Source of the DNA: CAYLHS01 sp964383535
GTDB lineage: Bacteria > Actinomycetota > Acidimicrobiia > Spongiisociales > UBA4744
DNA length: 7,571 bases
Reading direction: 5' to 3'
NCBI GenBank assembly: GCA_964383535.1
Contig: CAYLHS010000092.1
Location: forward strand, 1-7,571
Part shown: positions 1 through 7,571 of the stretch, in pieces
Layout of the letters: every line of letters begins with the position of its first letter
How positions within the stretch are numbered: position 1 is the first letter of the stretch
Translations under genes and position numbers: made by a program
The notes under the pieces: model-generated
Told to the model about the DNA's origin: nothing
The model's input: only the letters and a program-made list of their open reading frames with translations
Databases searched by the model: none

Positions 1-542
1 GTCGAATCGATGTCGATCGTTGCCGTCTCGCTGTTGGGAAGCGAGATCGCCGTCGGGGTGGGCCGTGCACTCCACAACTGATAGGCACCCGACACGTATT
101 CGATCGATACCAGCTCCGGAGACGACGAATACAAGAAGATATGGGTGACGTCGCCTACCGTCTTCACATCCGCCTTGGTGGTGGTAGACCCCGACAGCCA
201 CAGCACGTTCGACCAGGTTCCGTCAGCGGCGAGTTTCCACAACCACACACCCGCAGGCGACACCGAATCAGACGGAAGCACCGCCCACCATGAACCGTCA
301 TGCAGCCACACCTTCGACTGCGGCTTCTCACCGGTCGCATCATCGATCGACACCGGAATCGGCGACACCGGTTCGAACGTCGCCACCCCCACCGCCCGAG
401 CCGGCTGCGGTGCAACCGCAAGCACCAGCGACGCAACCAGAGATACGACGACCACGACCGACAACCGGGTCGGAATGCCCTTGCTCACGACAGAACGGCT
501 ATTCGTTCGGTGACGGCCAACCGTGTAGCGCCTCCCACGCAT
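1..542 (-). CDS. Secreted protein with beta-propeller-like repeat, N-terminal part (runs off left edge)
   Basis: Open minus-strand frame of 180 codons with no stop before the window edge; the C-terminus is missing. With the ATG at 542 the product has a basic N-terminus, then a hydrophobic stretch (about residues 27-44, Val/Leu/Ala rich) ending in a classic AxA signal-peptidase site (Ala48-Arg-Ala50). It should therefore be exported. The mature part contains GEKPQSKVWLHDGSWWAVL (about 71-89), then GVWLWKL and a TTTKADV stretch. From memory this matches repeats of predicted beta-propeller or carbohydrate-binding secreted proteins with a 'KPQSK-W-HDG-WW...W-L...W...ADV' pattern; that link is family recollection, not a search. 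Start choice is open. ATG 542 has GGGAG ten bases upstream and an in-frame TAG just before it. GTG 488 (residue 19) would give a signal peptide of more usual length but has no SD. Codon use fits a real gene. Function unknown. Confidence 0.75.
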   Translation of the reverse strand, partial: MRGRRYTVGRHRTNSRSVVSKGIPTRLSVVVVVSLVASLVLAVAPQPARAVGVATFEPVSPIPVSIDDATGEKPQSKVWLHDGSWWAVLPSDSVSPAGVWLWKLAADGTWSNVLWLSGSTTTKADVKTVGDVTHIFLYSSSPELVSIEYVSGAYQLWSARPTPTAISLPNSETATIDIDS

Positions 543-573
543 GCCTCGAGCACTCCCGTCTAGCTACCCCGGC

Positions 574-599
574 TGGGCGGACCGCGACCCGACCGCCCA
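574..599. other. GC-rich hairpin in the leader of the secreted-protein gene
   Basis: TGGGCGG (574-580) and CCGCCCA (593-599) are perfect 7-base inverted arms around a 12-base loop. No T-run follows on either strand, so a standard intrinsic terminator is not supported. Read on the minus strand it would fall in the 5' leader of the secreted-protein gene, about 30 bases ahead of the ATG at 542. Its role is unknown. Confidence 0.35.
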
Positions 600-608
600 A
601 CAGTCAGG

Positions 609-614
609 ACCTTA
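609..614 (-). promoter_or_regulatory. Weak -10-like box for the minus-strand secreted-protein gene
   Basis: On the minus strand TAAGGT fits the actinobacterial TAnnnT consensus and lies about 67 bases upstream of the ATG at 542. No convincing -35 is seen 17 bases upstream (CACGAT). This is only a pattern match in otherwise non-coding sequence. Confidence 0.2.
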
Positions 615-674
615 CAGCCTCCTGCTCCCCGATCGTGGTCTCGTTTTCGCGCCGGCCATAGAAGGGGGTCTGTT

Positions 675-693
675 CCTCCCCTCGGCGGGGAGG
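675..693. other. Perfect GC hairpin in the divergent intergenic region
   Basis: CCTCCCC (675-681) and GGGGAGG (687-693) form a perfect 7-bp stem around a 5-base loop (TCGGC). Neither strand has a following T-tract. It lies between the two divergent transcription units, upstream of the predicted metH promoter. It could insulate the units or bind a regulator; the sequence does not decide. Confidence 0.35.
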
Positions 694-716
694 TGGTGGT
701 CGGCTTGCGCTCGCTG

Positions 717-745
717 TTGCGCAACTCGGGGGTCGGGCGTACGCT
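717..745 (+). promoter_or_regulatory. Predicted sigma70-type promoter for the SAM riboswitch-metH transcript
   Basis: TTGCGC (717-722) and TACGCT (740-745) are separated by exactly 17 bases and match the housekeeping actinobacterial pattern TTGnnn-N17-TAnnnT. Transcription would begin near 752, about ten bases before the first paired base of the riboswitch. The -35 lies inside a 10-base palindrome GTTGCGCAAC (716-725). GTTGCGC recurs at 754-760, around the likely start of the RNA, so a repressor or activator site here is possible. Confidence 0.5.
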
Positions 746-760
746 GATCGGCAGTTGCGC

Positions 761-841
761 GTTCATCAAGAGCGGCTGAGGGACAGGCCCTGTGACGCCG
801 CGGCAACCGATGTGTTCGGTGCCAATGCCTGATCGATGAGC
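761..841 (+). ncRNA. SAM riboswitch, class I (S-box leader)
   Basis: All main S-box landmarks are present in order. P1 is GTTCATC (761-767) with GATGAGC (835-841), including one G-U pair. The conserved ATCAAGAG lies at 765-772. P2 is GCGGC (772-776) with GCCGC (797-801), and its inner stem is GGG (780-782) with CCC (788-790) in GAGGGACAGGCCC, flanked by the GA-rich kink-turn bases. The invariant GGCAACC follows at 802-808. P3 is ACCGA (806-810) with TCGGT (816-820), followed by GGTGCCAATGCC (818-829). The aptamer binds S-adenosylmethionine and in known cases turns off methionine synthesis genes when SAM is plentiful. It sits directly ahead of metH, as expected. The SAM-IV layout common in some actinobacteria does not fit the sequence as well. 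Confidence 0.93.
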
Positions 842-843
842 CG

Positions 844-892
844 GAGCGGTCACTTCCGCTCGGGGTGCTCGAGAGCGCGTCGAAGGAAGGAG
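844..892 (+). promoter_or_regulatory. Probable translational expression platform with SD region
   Basis: Directly after the aptamer, GAGCGG (844-849) pairs with CCGCTC (856-861) around a 6-base loop. There is no U-tract, so this is unlikely to be an intrinsic terminator. The purine-rich SD region GAAGGAAGGAG lies at 882-892. CTTCC (853-857), part of the hairpin, is also complementary to GGAAG (885-889), so mutually exclusive pairings could hide or expose the SD. This is inferred from complementarity only; no folding was run. Confidence 0.4.
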
Positions 893-896
893 ACCG

Positions 897-933
897 GTGA
901 CGAGCTACACCACCAGACCGATCGGTTGTCGCC

Positions 934-941
<8 letters not shown>
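897..941 (+). CDS. Putative 14-residue leader ORF overlapping the metH start
   Basis: GTG at 897 follows the strong SD AAGGAG (887-892) by four bases and opens a short frame, MTSYTTRPIGCRHG, ending at TGA 939-941. The metH ATG (934-936) lies inside its last codons, in another frame. metH itself lacks an SD nearby (GGTTGTCGCC precedes its ATG), and its frame is closed by TGA at 898-900. The only good ribosome site in the leader therefore belongs to this mini-ORF. The likely role is to load ribosomes that restart at metH, giving translational coupling beneath the SAM riboswitch. The peptide contains no Met run, so it is not an obvious attenuator peptide. A one-base sequencing error joining it to metH cannot be excluded. 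Confidence 0.4.
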
Positions 942-4392
<3,451 letters not shown>

Positions 4393-4393
4393 G

Positions 4394-5203
4394 ATGCTGA
4401 GCGAAACGAATGGATGGGTGACGATCGCCGAGGTGAACCCTCCGACGCTCCCCAACATGAGCCACAGGAATCTGGACGGGGTGTGGAGTCATGTGCTTCT
4501 CACCGACAACGTGATGGGCAAGATCCGGGTGTCGCCGTACGCGTTCGGCGCCCGGATCACTCACGATGTCCCTTCGGTGCATCCGACGGTTGTGATCTCG
4601 ACCAGGGATCGGAACATCCTCGCCATCGAATCGGAGGTGCGTGGCGCGCTCGGCAACGGAATCGACTCGTTCTTCGTCGTGATAGGCGACACCGTCCCTG
4701 CCGTCGACCATCTCGCCGACCACTACGAGATCGTGGAGCACCTGAGGGAGTTGCAGGAGTACATGCCGGCGTTCGAGGTCGGGATGCCGACACGCTTTCG
4801 CGAGTGGCAGTTTCGAAGGAGGATCGAAGTGGGCGCCCAGTTCTTCATCGCCGGTCCGATCATCGACCCTGCGACAGTCGCACGACAGACGGCCCTGTTG
4901 GGTCTCCGTGACGGCGACCCACCCGTCTACCTGGCGCTGATCCCCCCGTTCAGCGTCCCGTGGGTGGAACGGGCCGAGCAGTTGGGAACGGTTGCAGCCA
5001 CCGATGAGATGAAGGCCGAGATCGAGGCGATACCACCGGAGCGGCAGCGATCGTTCGGTTGGGACCAGGCCGTCGAGATCGCCGATCGGGCAAGGGAGTG
5101 CGGGTACGCGGGGGTCGTGGTGATGGGACTCAAGTACTCGACGGTGGTCGGGAACGGAGCGAGAGAGTGGCGGGAGCGGATCAGCAGGAGTGAGGAGCCG
5201 TAG
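4394..5203 (+). CDS. Divergent 5,10-methylenetetrahydrofolate reductase-like protein (MetF family)
   Basis: A 269-residue protein starting one base after the metH stop, with its own SD (GAGGA, 4383-4387, six bases before ATG), so it is surely co-transcribed. The expected reaction is reduction of methylene-THF to the methyl-THF that MetH uses. The MetF barrel order is recognisable. IAEVNPP puts Glu13 and Pro16-Pro17 where canonical enzymes have SFEFFPP. HPTVVIST and the NGIDSFFVVIGD strand follow, with Asp99 in place of the RGD Asp (Asp120 in E. coli). FFIAGPIID (150-158) matches the ITQFFFD region, and a C-terminal GYAGVVVMGLK strand follows. It departs from the canon: the Arg of RGD is Ile, and the folate-contacting Gln (Gln183 in E. 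coli) aligns by eye with Gly154. It is also shorter than E. coli MetF (296). It may belong to a non-canonical MTHFR type such as those reported in mycobacteria, but that is not tested. No metF symbol is given because of this divergence. Confidence 0.82.
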   Translation: MLSETNGWVTIAEVNPPTLPNMSHRNLDGVWSHVLLTDNVMGKIRVSPYAFGARITHDVPSVHPTVVISTRDRNILAIESEVRGALGNGIDSFFVVIGDTVPAVDHLADHYEIVEHLRELQEYMPAFEVGMPTRFREWQFRRRIEVGAQFFIAGPIIDPATVARQTALLGLRDGDPPVYLALIPPFSVPWVERAEQLGTVAATDEMKAEIEAIPPERQRSFGWDQAVEIADRARECGYAGVVVMGLKYSTVVGNGAREWRERISRSEEP

Positions 5204-5235
5204 CCAAGAGCCCCTTTGGGTGGTGTGGTCGAGAC

Positions 5236-5253
5236 CCTCGCATCCTCGCGAGG
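5236..5253 (+). promoter_or_regulatory. Hairpin/palindrome between the methionine operon and the RibK-like gene
   Basis: CCTCGC (5236-5241) pairs with GCGAGG (5248-5253) around a 6-base loop. The right half also forms a perfect 10-base DNA palindrome, CCTCGCGAGG (5244-5253). It ends three bases before the TAGAGT box at 5257. It could therefore be an operator for the next gene or a weak terminator for the metH operon. No T-tract follows, which argues against simple intrinsic termination. Confidence 0.35.
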
Positions 5254-5256
5254 CGG

Positions 5257-5262
5257 TAGAGT
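5257..5262 (+). promoter_or_regulatory. -10 box candidate for the RibK-like gene
   Basis: TAGAGT matches TAnnnT and lies 34 bases before the ATG at 5297, giving a short leader that keeps the SD. The 12 bases from 5257 (TAGAGTGAACCG) agree at 10 positions with those at 5991-6002, before the next gene. No clear -35 is seen at the usual distance. Confidence 0.4.
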
Positions 5263-5296
5263 GAACCGCTCTCACGGCCGGGACTCGAAGGATCGC

Positions 5297-5959
5297 ATGA
5301 AGGCACGATGGGGCAGGCGGGCCAGTCCATCAGACACTCCGCCAGGGATGAAGATGCTTCGCGGTCGAGTCATCTCCGGAAGAGGTCTCGCAACGGGAAC
5401 CCTCGGGAAGTTGAGACCAGGCCTCCAACAGGAAACCGGCCTCATGTTTGCCGACGGCTCACTCAATCTGATCTTGCGCAGACCGATCGTGTTTCGCGCA
5501 TCGACGGCACTGGCGCTGGGGGAGGGCAAGTGGCGTTTCTGGCCGGCGTCGGTCTCCGGAGACACCGTCTGGATCTATCGATGGGTCGGCCAGCCGAGGC
5601 ACGTCGTCGAACTCGTCGCCGAGCGTCACCTCCGGTCGACGATGCACCTTCGCGACGGTGACGAACTACGCATACTCATCGACGCCGCGCACGTCGCACA
5701 CATGCCGATCCTCGAGCGTTTCGAGTGGGCCGTACGGTGGAGTGGGCGCAAGGACTGGTACTACACGAGAGACTCGTATGTCCGCCGTGTCGTCCGTGTG
5801 AGTCGGAGAGGCCTGGCGATCCGGAACGGTTTCATCAACGGACTCCGAACGGTCCGAAGCGCCGCCACCAGACTCGTCCCGTGGGCCGGAAAGCCGGAGA
5901 CATCCGACAGCATCCTGCGTGATGGCACCGACGAACCCCCGAGTCGATTGGTGGACTGA
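5297..5959 (+). CDS. CTP-dependent riboflavin kinase-like (RibK/DUF120 fold) protein with basic C-terminal extension
   Basis: A 220-residue protein. ATG 5297 is chosen because AAGGA (5288-5292) lies four bases upstream; the frame also stays open back to a TTG at 5216, but that would place the -10 box inside the gene. Residues about 20-130 follow archaeal CTP-dependent riboflavin kinase by eye. LRGRVISGRG (21-30) corresponds to G-V-SGLGEG. DGSLNLIL (53-60) corresponds to EGTLNLKL, with Ser55 and Asn57 in place of the Mg-binding Thr and Asn. VVELVAERHLRSTMHLRDGDELRILI (103-128) corresponds to the EIIAP-LRE-L-LKDGD end of the fold. Bacteria normally use the unrelated RibF for this reaction, so a different substrate is likely. 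Residues about 135-205 form an extra Arg-rich segment with no family counterpart that I know, perhaps binding membrane or nucleic acid. No signal peptide or clear membrane span is present. The true substrate is unknown. Confidence 0.7.
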   Translation: MKARWGRRASPSDTPPGMKMLRGRVISGRGLATGTLGKLRPGLQQETGLMFADGSLNLILRRPIVFRASTALALGEGKWRFWPASVSGDTVWIYRWVGQPRHVVELVAERHLRSTMHLRDGDELRILIDAAHVAHMPILERFEWAVRWSGRKDWYYTRDSYVRRVVRVSRRGLAIRNGFINGLRTVRSAATRLVPWAGKPETSDSILRDGTDEPPSRLVD

Positions 5960-5971
5960 TCCCGTCCGCGA

Positions 5972-5996
5972 CGGCTCCAGGGGCCATGCCTAGACT
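5972..5996 (+). promoter_or_regulatory. Promoter candidate before the nucleotidyltransferase-like gene
   Basis: TAGACT (5991-5996) fits TAnnnT and sits in the non-coding gap between the RibK-like stop and the next gene. It is preceded by CGGCTCCAGGGG (5972-5983), a 12-mer repeated exactly at 7402-7413, again upstream of a TAnnnT box. No standard -35 is present. The leader would be about 60 bases if the TTG at 6062 is the start. Confidence 0.35.
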
Positions 5997-6061
5997 CAAC
6001 CGGCACTCGACCGATGTCCAGGTGGGACGTTGGGCGTCGGTTGCATGGAAGAGGAGTCACC

Positions 6062-7351
6062 TTGCCGATCGATATTGGCCAGTATCGGAGAACGCGTCTC
6101 GCCTATCGGTGGGATGGTGCAGCGCGGGCGTTCGTTCACAACTACTCGACAGATTGGCAATTGGTCGTCGTCTGGCCGAAGGCCCGGGATCATCTCTCCG
6201 ACATCATCGACGACCTGCGAGGCGAGTTCTCCGTGCGCTTCGTGGCAGAGCACTACTGGACGGCCGAACGGCTGGTGGAGAACGCCACCCGCTTCTACCA
6301 GAACATTCCGAGCAACACCCCCAGCATCCCGTCGAAGATCGGGGACGGTCACTTCTACTCGATCGTGGTCCAGGACCCCGAACCTCGCTATCGGTTCGAC
6401 CGCACGGTGTCGGGGAGCGTGTTGTGCGTCAACGAGAAGGTGACTCACCACAAAGGCCGCTATCGCGACCTCGCGGGTGGTTTCAACGTCCATTCGAGCA
6501 ATAGCCTCGCGGAGTTCTTCGAACAGGCCACGCTGTTGTACGGGCCGGCCGCACTGCGACGGATTCTCTCTTCGACAGGAACCCACGACGGGCATGAGAT
6601 TCTCGAAGGGGATCTGTACGGTGCTGGAGGGTGGTCCAGCCTGTCCGATCTGTTCGAGGTGCTGAATCTCACGTCCGAGTACGTCGTGTTGCGCAACTTC
6701 GACATGTTGCCCGACTGGCAAGTCGGGAGTGGGGGCGACGTCGACGTGCTGTGTGGAAGCCTGAATGCGTTTGTGGCCGCGTCGAACGCCAGGGTCCCGG
6801 ATCGGACACGACCCCACCGATGCTATGTCAACGTCGAAGGAGCAGAGATCCCCTTCGATGTTCGGTACCTCGGTGACGGGTACATCGATTCCGTCTGGGC
6901 GCGGGACATGCTGGGCCGGCACGACATCCATCGGCAGCTGGTCAACGTCCCGCGGGTCGACGACCACTTCTTCTCGCTTCTCTATCACGCCAAGCTCCAG
7001 AAGCGACAGATCAGCGACGGGTACGTCGAGCTTCTCCCCCGGCTGGCGGCGCAGATCGGCCTCGATTGGTTCACCGCTGGTCATGCCGTATCCGACGAGG
7101 AAGCAGCCGAGGTCCTGAACGGCTACCTGGGAGCATCCGGATACCGGTACACGATTCCGATCGATCGGAAGGTGGTTAGGAACGATCGTGTTCTGCAGTT
7201 GCTGTCGTTCGGGCTCAATCCGAACCCCCCCTTGATGAGCCGGGTTCGTCGGGCAGTTGGCCGGACGCTCAGTTCCAAGGCGCCCCGGTGGCTGCGCAGG
7301 CTGACACCCAAGTCGCTACGGCTGCGCATCGGACGCCGCCTCCTGAAGTAG
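6062..7351 (+). CDS. Two-domain protein with a predicted polymerase-beta-type nucleotidyltransferase domain
   Basis: A 429-residue protein if TTG 6062 is used. GAGGAG (6051-6056) lies five bases ahead, the best SD here; an in-frame ATG at 6014 would add 16 residues but has no SD. Residues about 1-170 form an unrecognised domain with spaced polar motifs: Asp105 (QDPEPRY), Asn124, KGRYRD (131-136) and VHSSNS (143-148). Residues about 205-345 look like a nucleotidyltransferase fold. LRNF (210-213) is followed by GGDVDVL with Asp226 and Asp228 as the paired metal ligands, then PFDVRYLGDGY with Asp266 as the third carboxylate. A helical FFSLLYHAKLQK segment follows, as in uncharacterised nucleotidyltransferases of the NTP_transf_5 type. 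The last 45 residues are rich in Arg and Lys (RVRRAVGR...LRRLTPKSLRLRIGRRLLK) and may bind the membrane. No signal peptide is seen. Domain assignment is by motif only; the substrate is unknown. Confidence 0.75.
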   Translation: MPIDIGQYRRTRLAYRWDGAARAFVHNYSTDWQLVVVWPKARDHLSDIIDDLRGEFSVRFVAEHYWTAERLVENATRFYQNIPSNTPSIPSKIGDGHFYSIVVQDPEPRYRFDRTVSGSVLCVNEKVTHHKGRYRDLAGGFNVHSSNSLAEFFEQATLLYGPAALRRILSSTGTHDGHEILEGDLYGAGGWSSLSDLFEVLNLTSEYVVLRNFDMLPDWQVGSGGDVDVLCGSLNAFVAASNARVPDRTRPHRCYVNVEGAEIPFDVRYLGDGYIDSVWARDMLGRHDIHRQLVNVPRVDDHFFSLLYHAKLQKRQISDGYVELLPRLAAQIGLDWFTAGHAVSDEEAAEVLNGYLGASGYRYTIPIDRKVVRNDRVLQLLSFGLNPNPPLMSRVRRAVGRTLSSKAPRWLRRLTPKSLRLRIGRRLLK

Positions 7352-7377
7352 CGAACCCGGCCCAGGCGCGCAACCCG

Positions 7378-7405
7378 GCCGGGGGGCGTTGCAGCCCCTT
7401 CCGGC
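7378..7405 (+). terminator. Strong hairpin after the nucleotidyltransferase-like gene
   Basis: GCCGG (7378-7382) plus GGGGC (7383-7387) pair with GCCCC (7394-7398) plus CCGGC (7401-7405). The 6-base loop is GTTGCA and a TT bulge interrupts the right arm. It starts 26 bases after the stop codon. There is no U-tract, so it resembles the U-less stem-loops often found after actinobacterial genes rather than a textbook terminator. Confidence 0.45.
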
Positions 7406-7424
7406 TCCAGGGGGAAACGGGCCG

Positions 7425-7430
7425 TACTCT
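7425..7430 (+). promoter_or_regulatory. -10 box candidate for a transcript leaving the right edge
   Basis: TACTCT fits TAnnnT and is followed by CACCGG, similar to the boxes at 5257 and 5991. CGGCTCCAGGGG ends 11 bases upstream (7402-7413). No good -35 is present. The transcript would carry the dyads and hairpins at 7460-7571. Confidence 0.3.
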
Positions 7431-7462
7431 CACCGGTTTCTCAGACTCTTCTCATGGAACAC

Positions 7463-7534
7463 TCAAGCGAGTGCGTCATAGTGACGATGCACACAGAGAG
7501 ATCTTTCGAAAGGAGATCTCGACACAAGTCTCAT
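7463..7534 (-). CDS. Possible 23-residue minus-strand small ORF
   Basis: ATG at 7534 is preceded on the minus strand by the purine-rich GGGAAGGGAGG and runs 23 codons to TGA (7465-7463). The peptide begins MRLVSRSPFE and continues SLCVHRHYDALA. It loosely recalls short actinobacterial leader peptides with an Arg/His-rich core and a Cys. However, the next gene downstream on this strand would be antisense to the 7351 stop, so no regulated target is visible. The purine run touches the ATG, although GGAAG five to nine bases upstream could serve as the SD. Low certainty. Confidence 0.2.
   Translation of the reverse strand: MRLVSRSPFERSLCVHRHYDALA
7498..7520 (+). other. Hairpin enclosing an AAGGAG motif near the right edge
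   Basis: GAGATCT (7498-7504) and AGATCTC (7514-7520) form a perfect 7-bp stem around TTCGAAAGG. The SD-like AAAGGAG (7509-7515) is split between loop and stem, so pairing would mask it. No ATG, GTG or TTG lies 5-12 bases after it on this strand, so it is not a normal start site as it stands. Confidence 0.4.
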
Positions 7535-7556
7535 CCTCCCTTCCCTTCCGAGAAGC

Positions 7557-7571
7557 GCCCCCTTGTGGGGC
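7557..7571 (+). other. GC hairpin at the very right edge
   Basis: GCCCC (7557-7561) and GGGGC (7567-7571) pair around a 5-base loop (CTTGT) and end exactly at the window boundary. It may be the base or the whole of a terminator or leader hairpin; what follows is not visible. Confidence 0.35.

Noticed and set aside
145..747. Several plus-strand open frames in the left part
   Set aside because: The minus-strand frame has a signal peptide, consistent codon use and a known repeat pattern. The plus-strand frames are low-complexity Pro/Arg/Thr translations, and some run through the hairpins.
7456..7478. ECF-sigma-like promoter GGAAC...CGTC
   Set aside because: The spacing of 13 bases between GGAAC and CGTC is shorter than the 15-17 normally seen for ECF promoters.
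7454..7571. Plus-strand frame from ATG 7454 open to the right edge
   Set aside because: It has no SD, overlaps a series of hairpins and dyads, and its translation has no recognisable feature. It cannot be called without the sequence beyond the edge.

Overview
The window is GC-rich (roughly two-thirds G+C by eye). It has actinobacterial-looking TAnnnT promoter boxes, strong G/C bias at third codon positions, and GTG and TTG starts. A member of the Actinomycetota is the best guess, possibly an Acidimicrobiia-like lineage, but no rRNA or lineage marker is present to settle this.

Left part (1-760). A secreted protein is encoded on the minus strand and runs off the left edge. Its N-terminal signal peptide and a 'KPQSK-W-HDG-WW' beta-propeller-type repeat are visible. 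It diverges from the methionine genes. The 390-base divergent region holds two GC-rich hairpins, a promoter candidate facing right, and a clear class I SAM riboswitch (S-box) at 761-841.

Methionine module (761-5203). The riboswitch precedes a full-length cobalamin-dependent methionine synthase (metH, 934-4392). One base later comes a short, divergent 5,10-methylenetetrahydrofolate reductase-like gene (4394-5203). Together they make methyl-THF and pass the methyl group to homocysteine, so SAM feedback on the leader would control the whole methyl-transfer branch. metH has no Shine-Dalgarno (SD) sequence just before its ATG. The strong SD instead sits about 40 bases upstream, before a 14-codon leader ORF that overlaps the metH start. 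This suggests translational coupling under riboswitch control.

Right part (5204-7351). Two further plus-strand genes each follow a TAGA-T-AACCG box. The first encodes a bacterial relative of the archaeal CTP-dependent riboflavin kinase (RibK/DUF120 fold) with a basic C-terminal extension. The second encodes a two-domain protein whose second half looks like a DNA polymerase beta-superfamily nucleotidyltransferase, also with a very basic tail. I do not recognise this pair as a described system; it is the most novel part of the window.

Right edge (7352-7571). A strong hairpin follows the last gene. Beyond it lie a promoter-like box and a run of dyads and hairpins, one of which encloses an AAGGAG motif. 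This looks like the structured 5' region of something beyond the window, or a small RNA. A 23-codon minus-strand ORF with a purine-rich leader is also present, but its status is uncertain.
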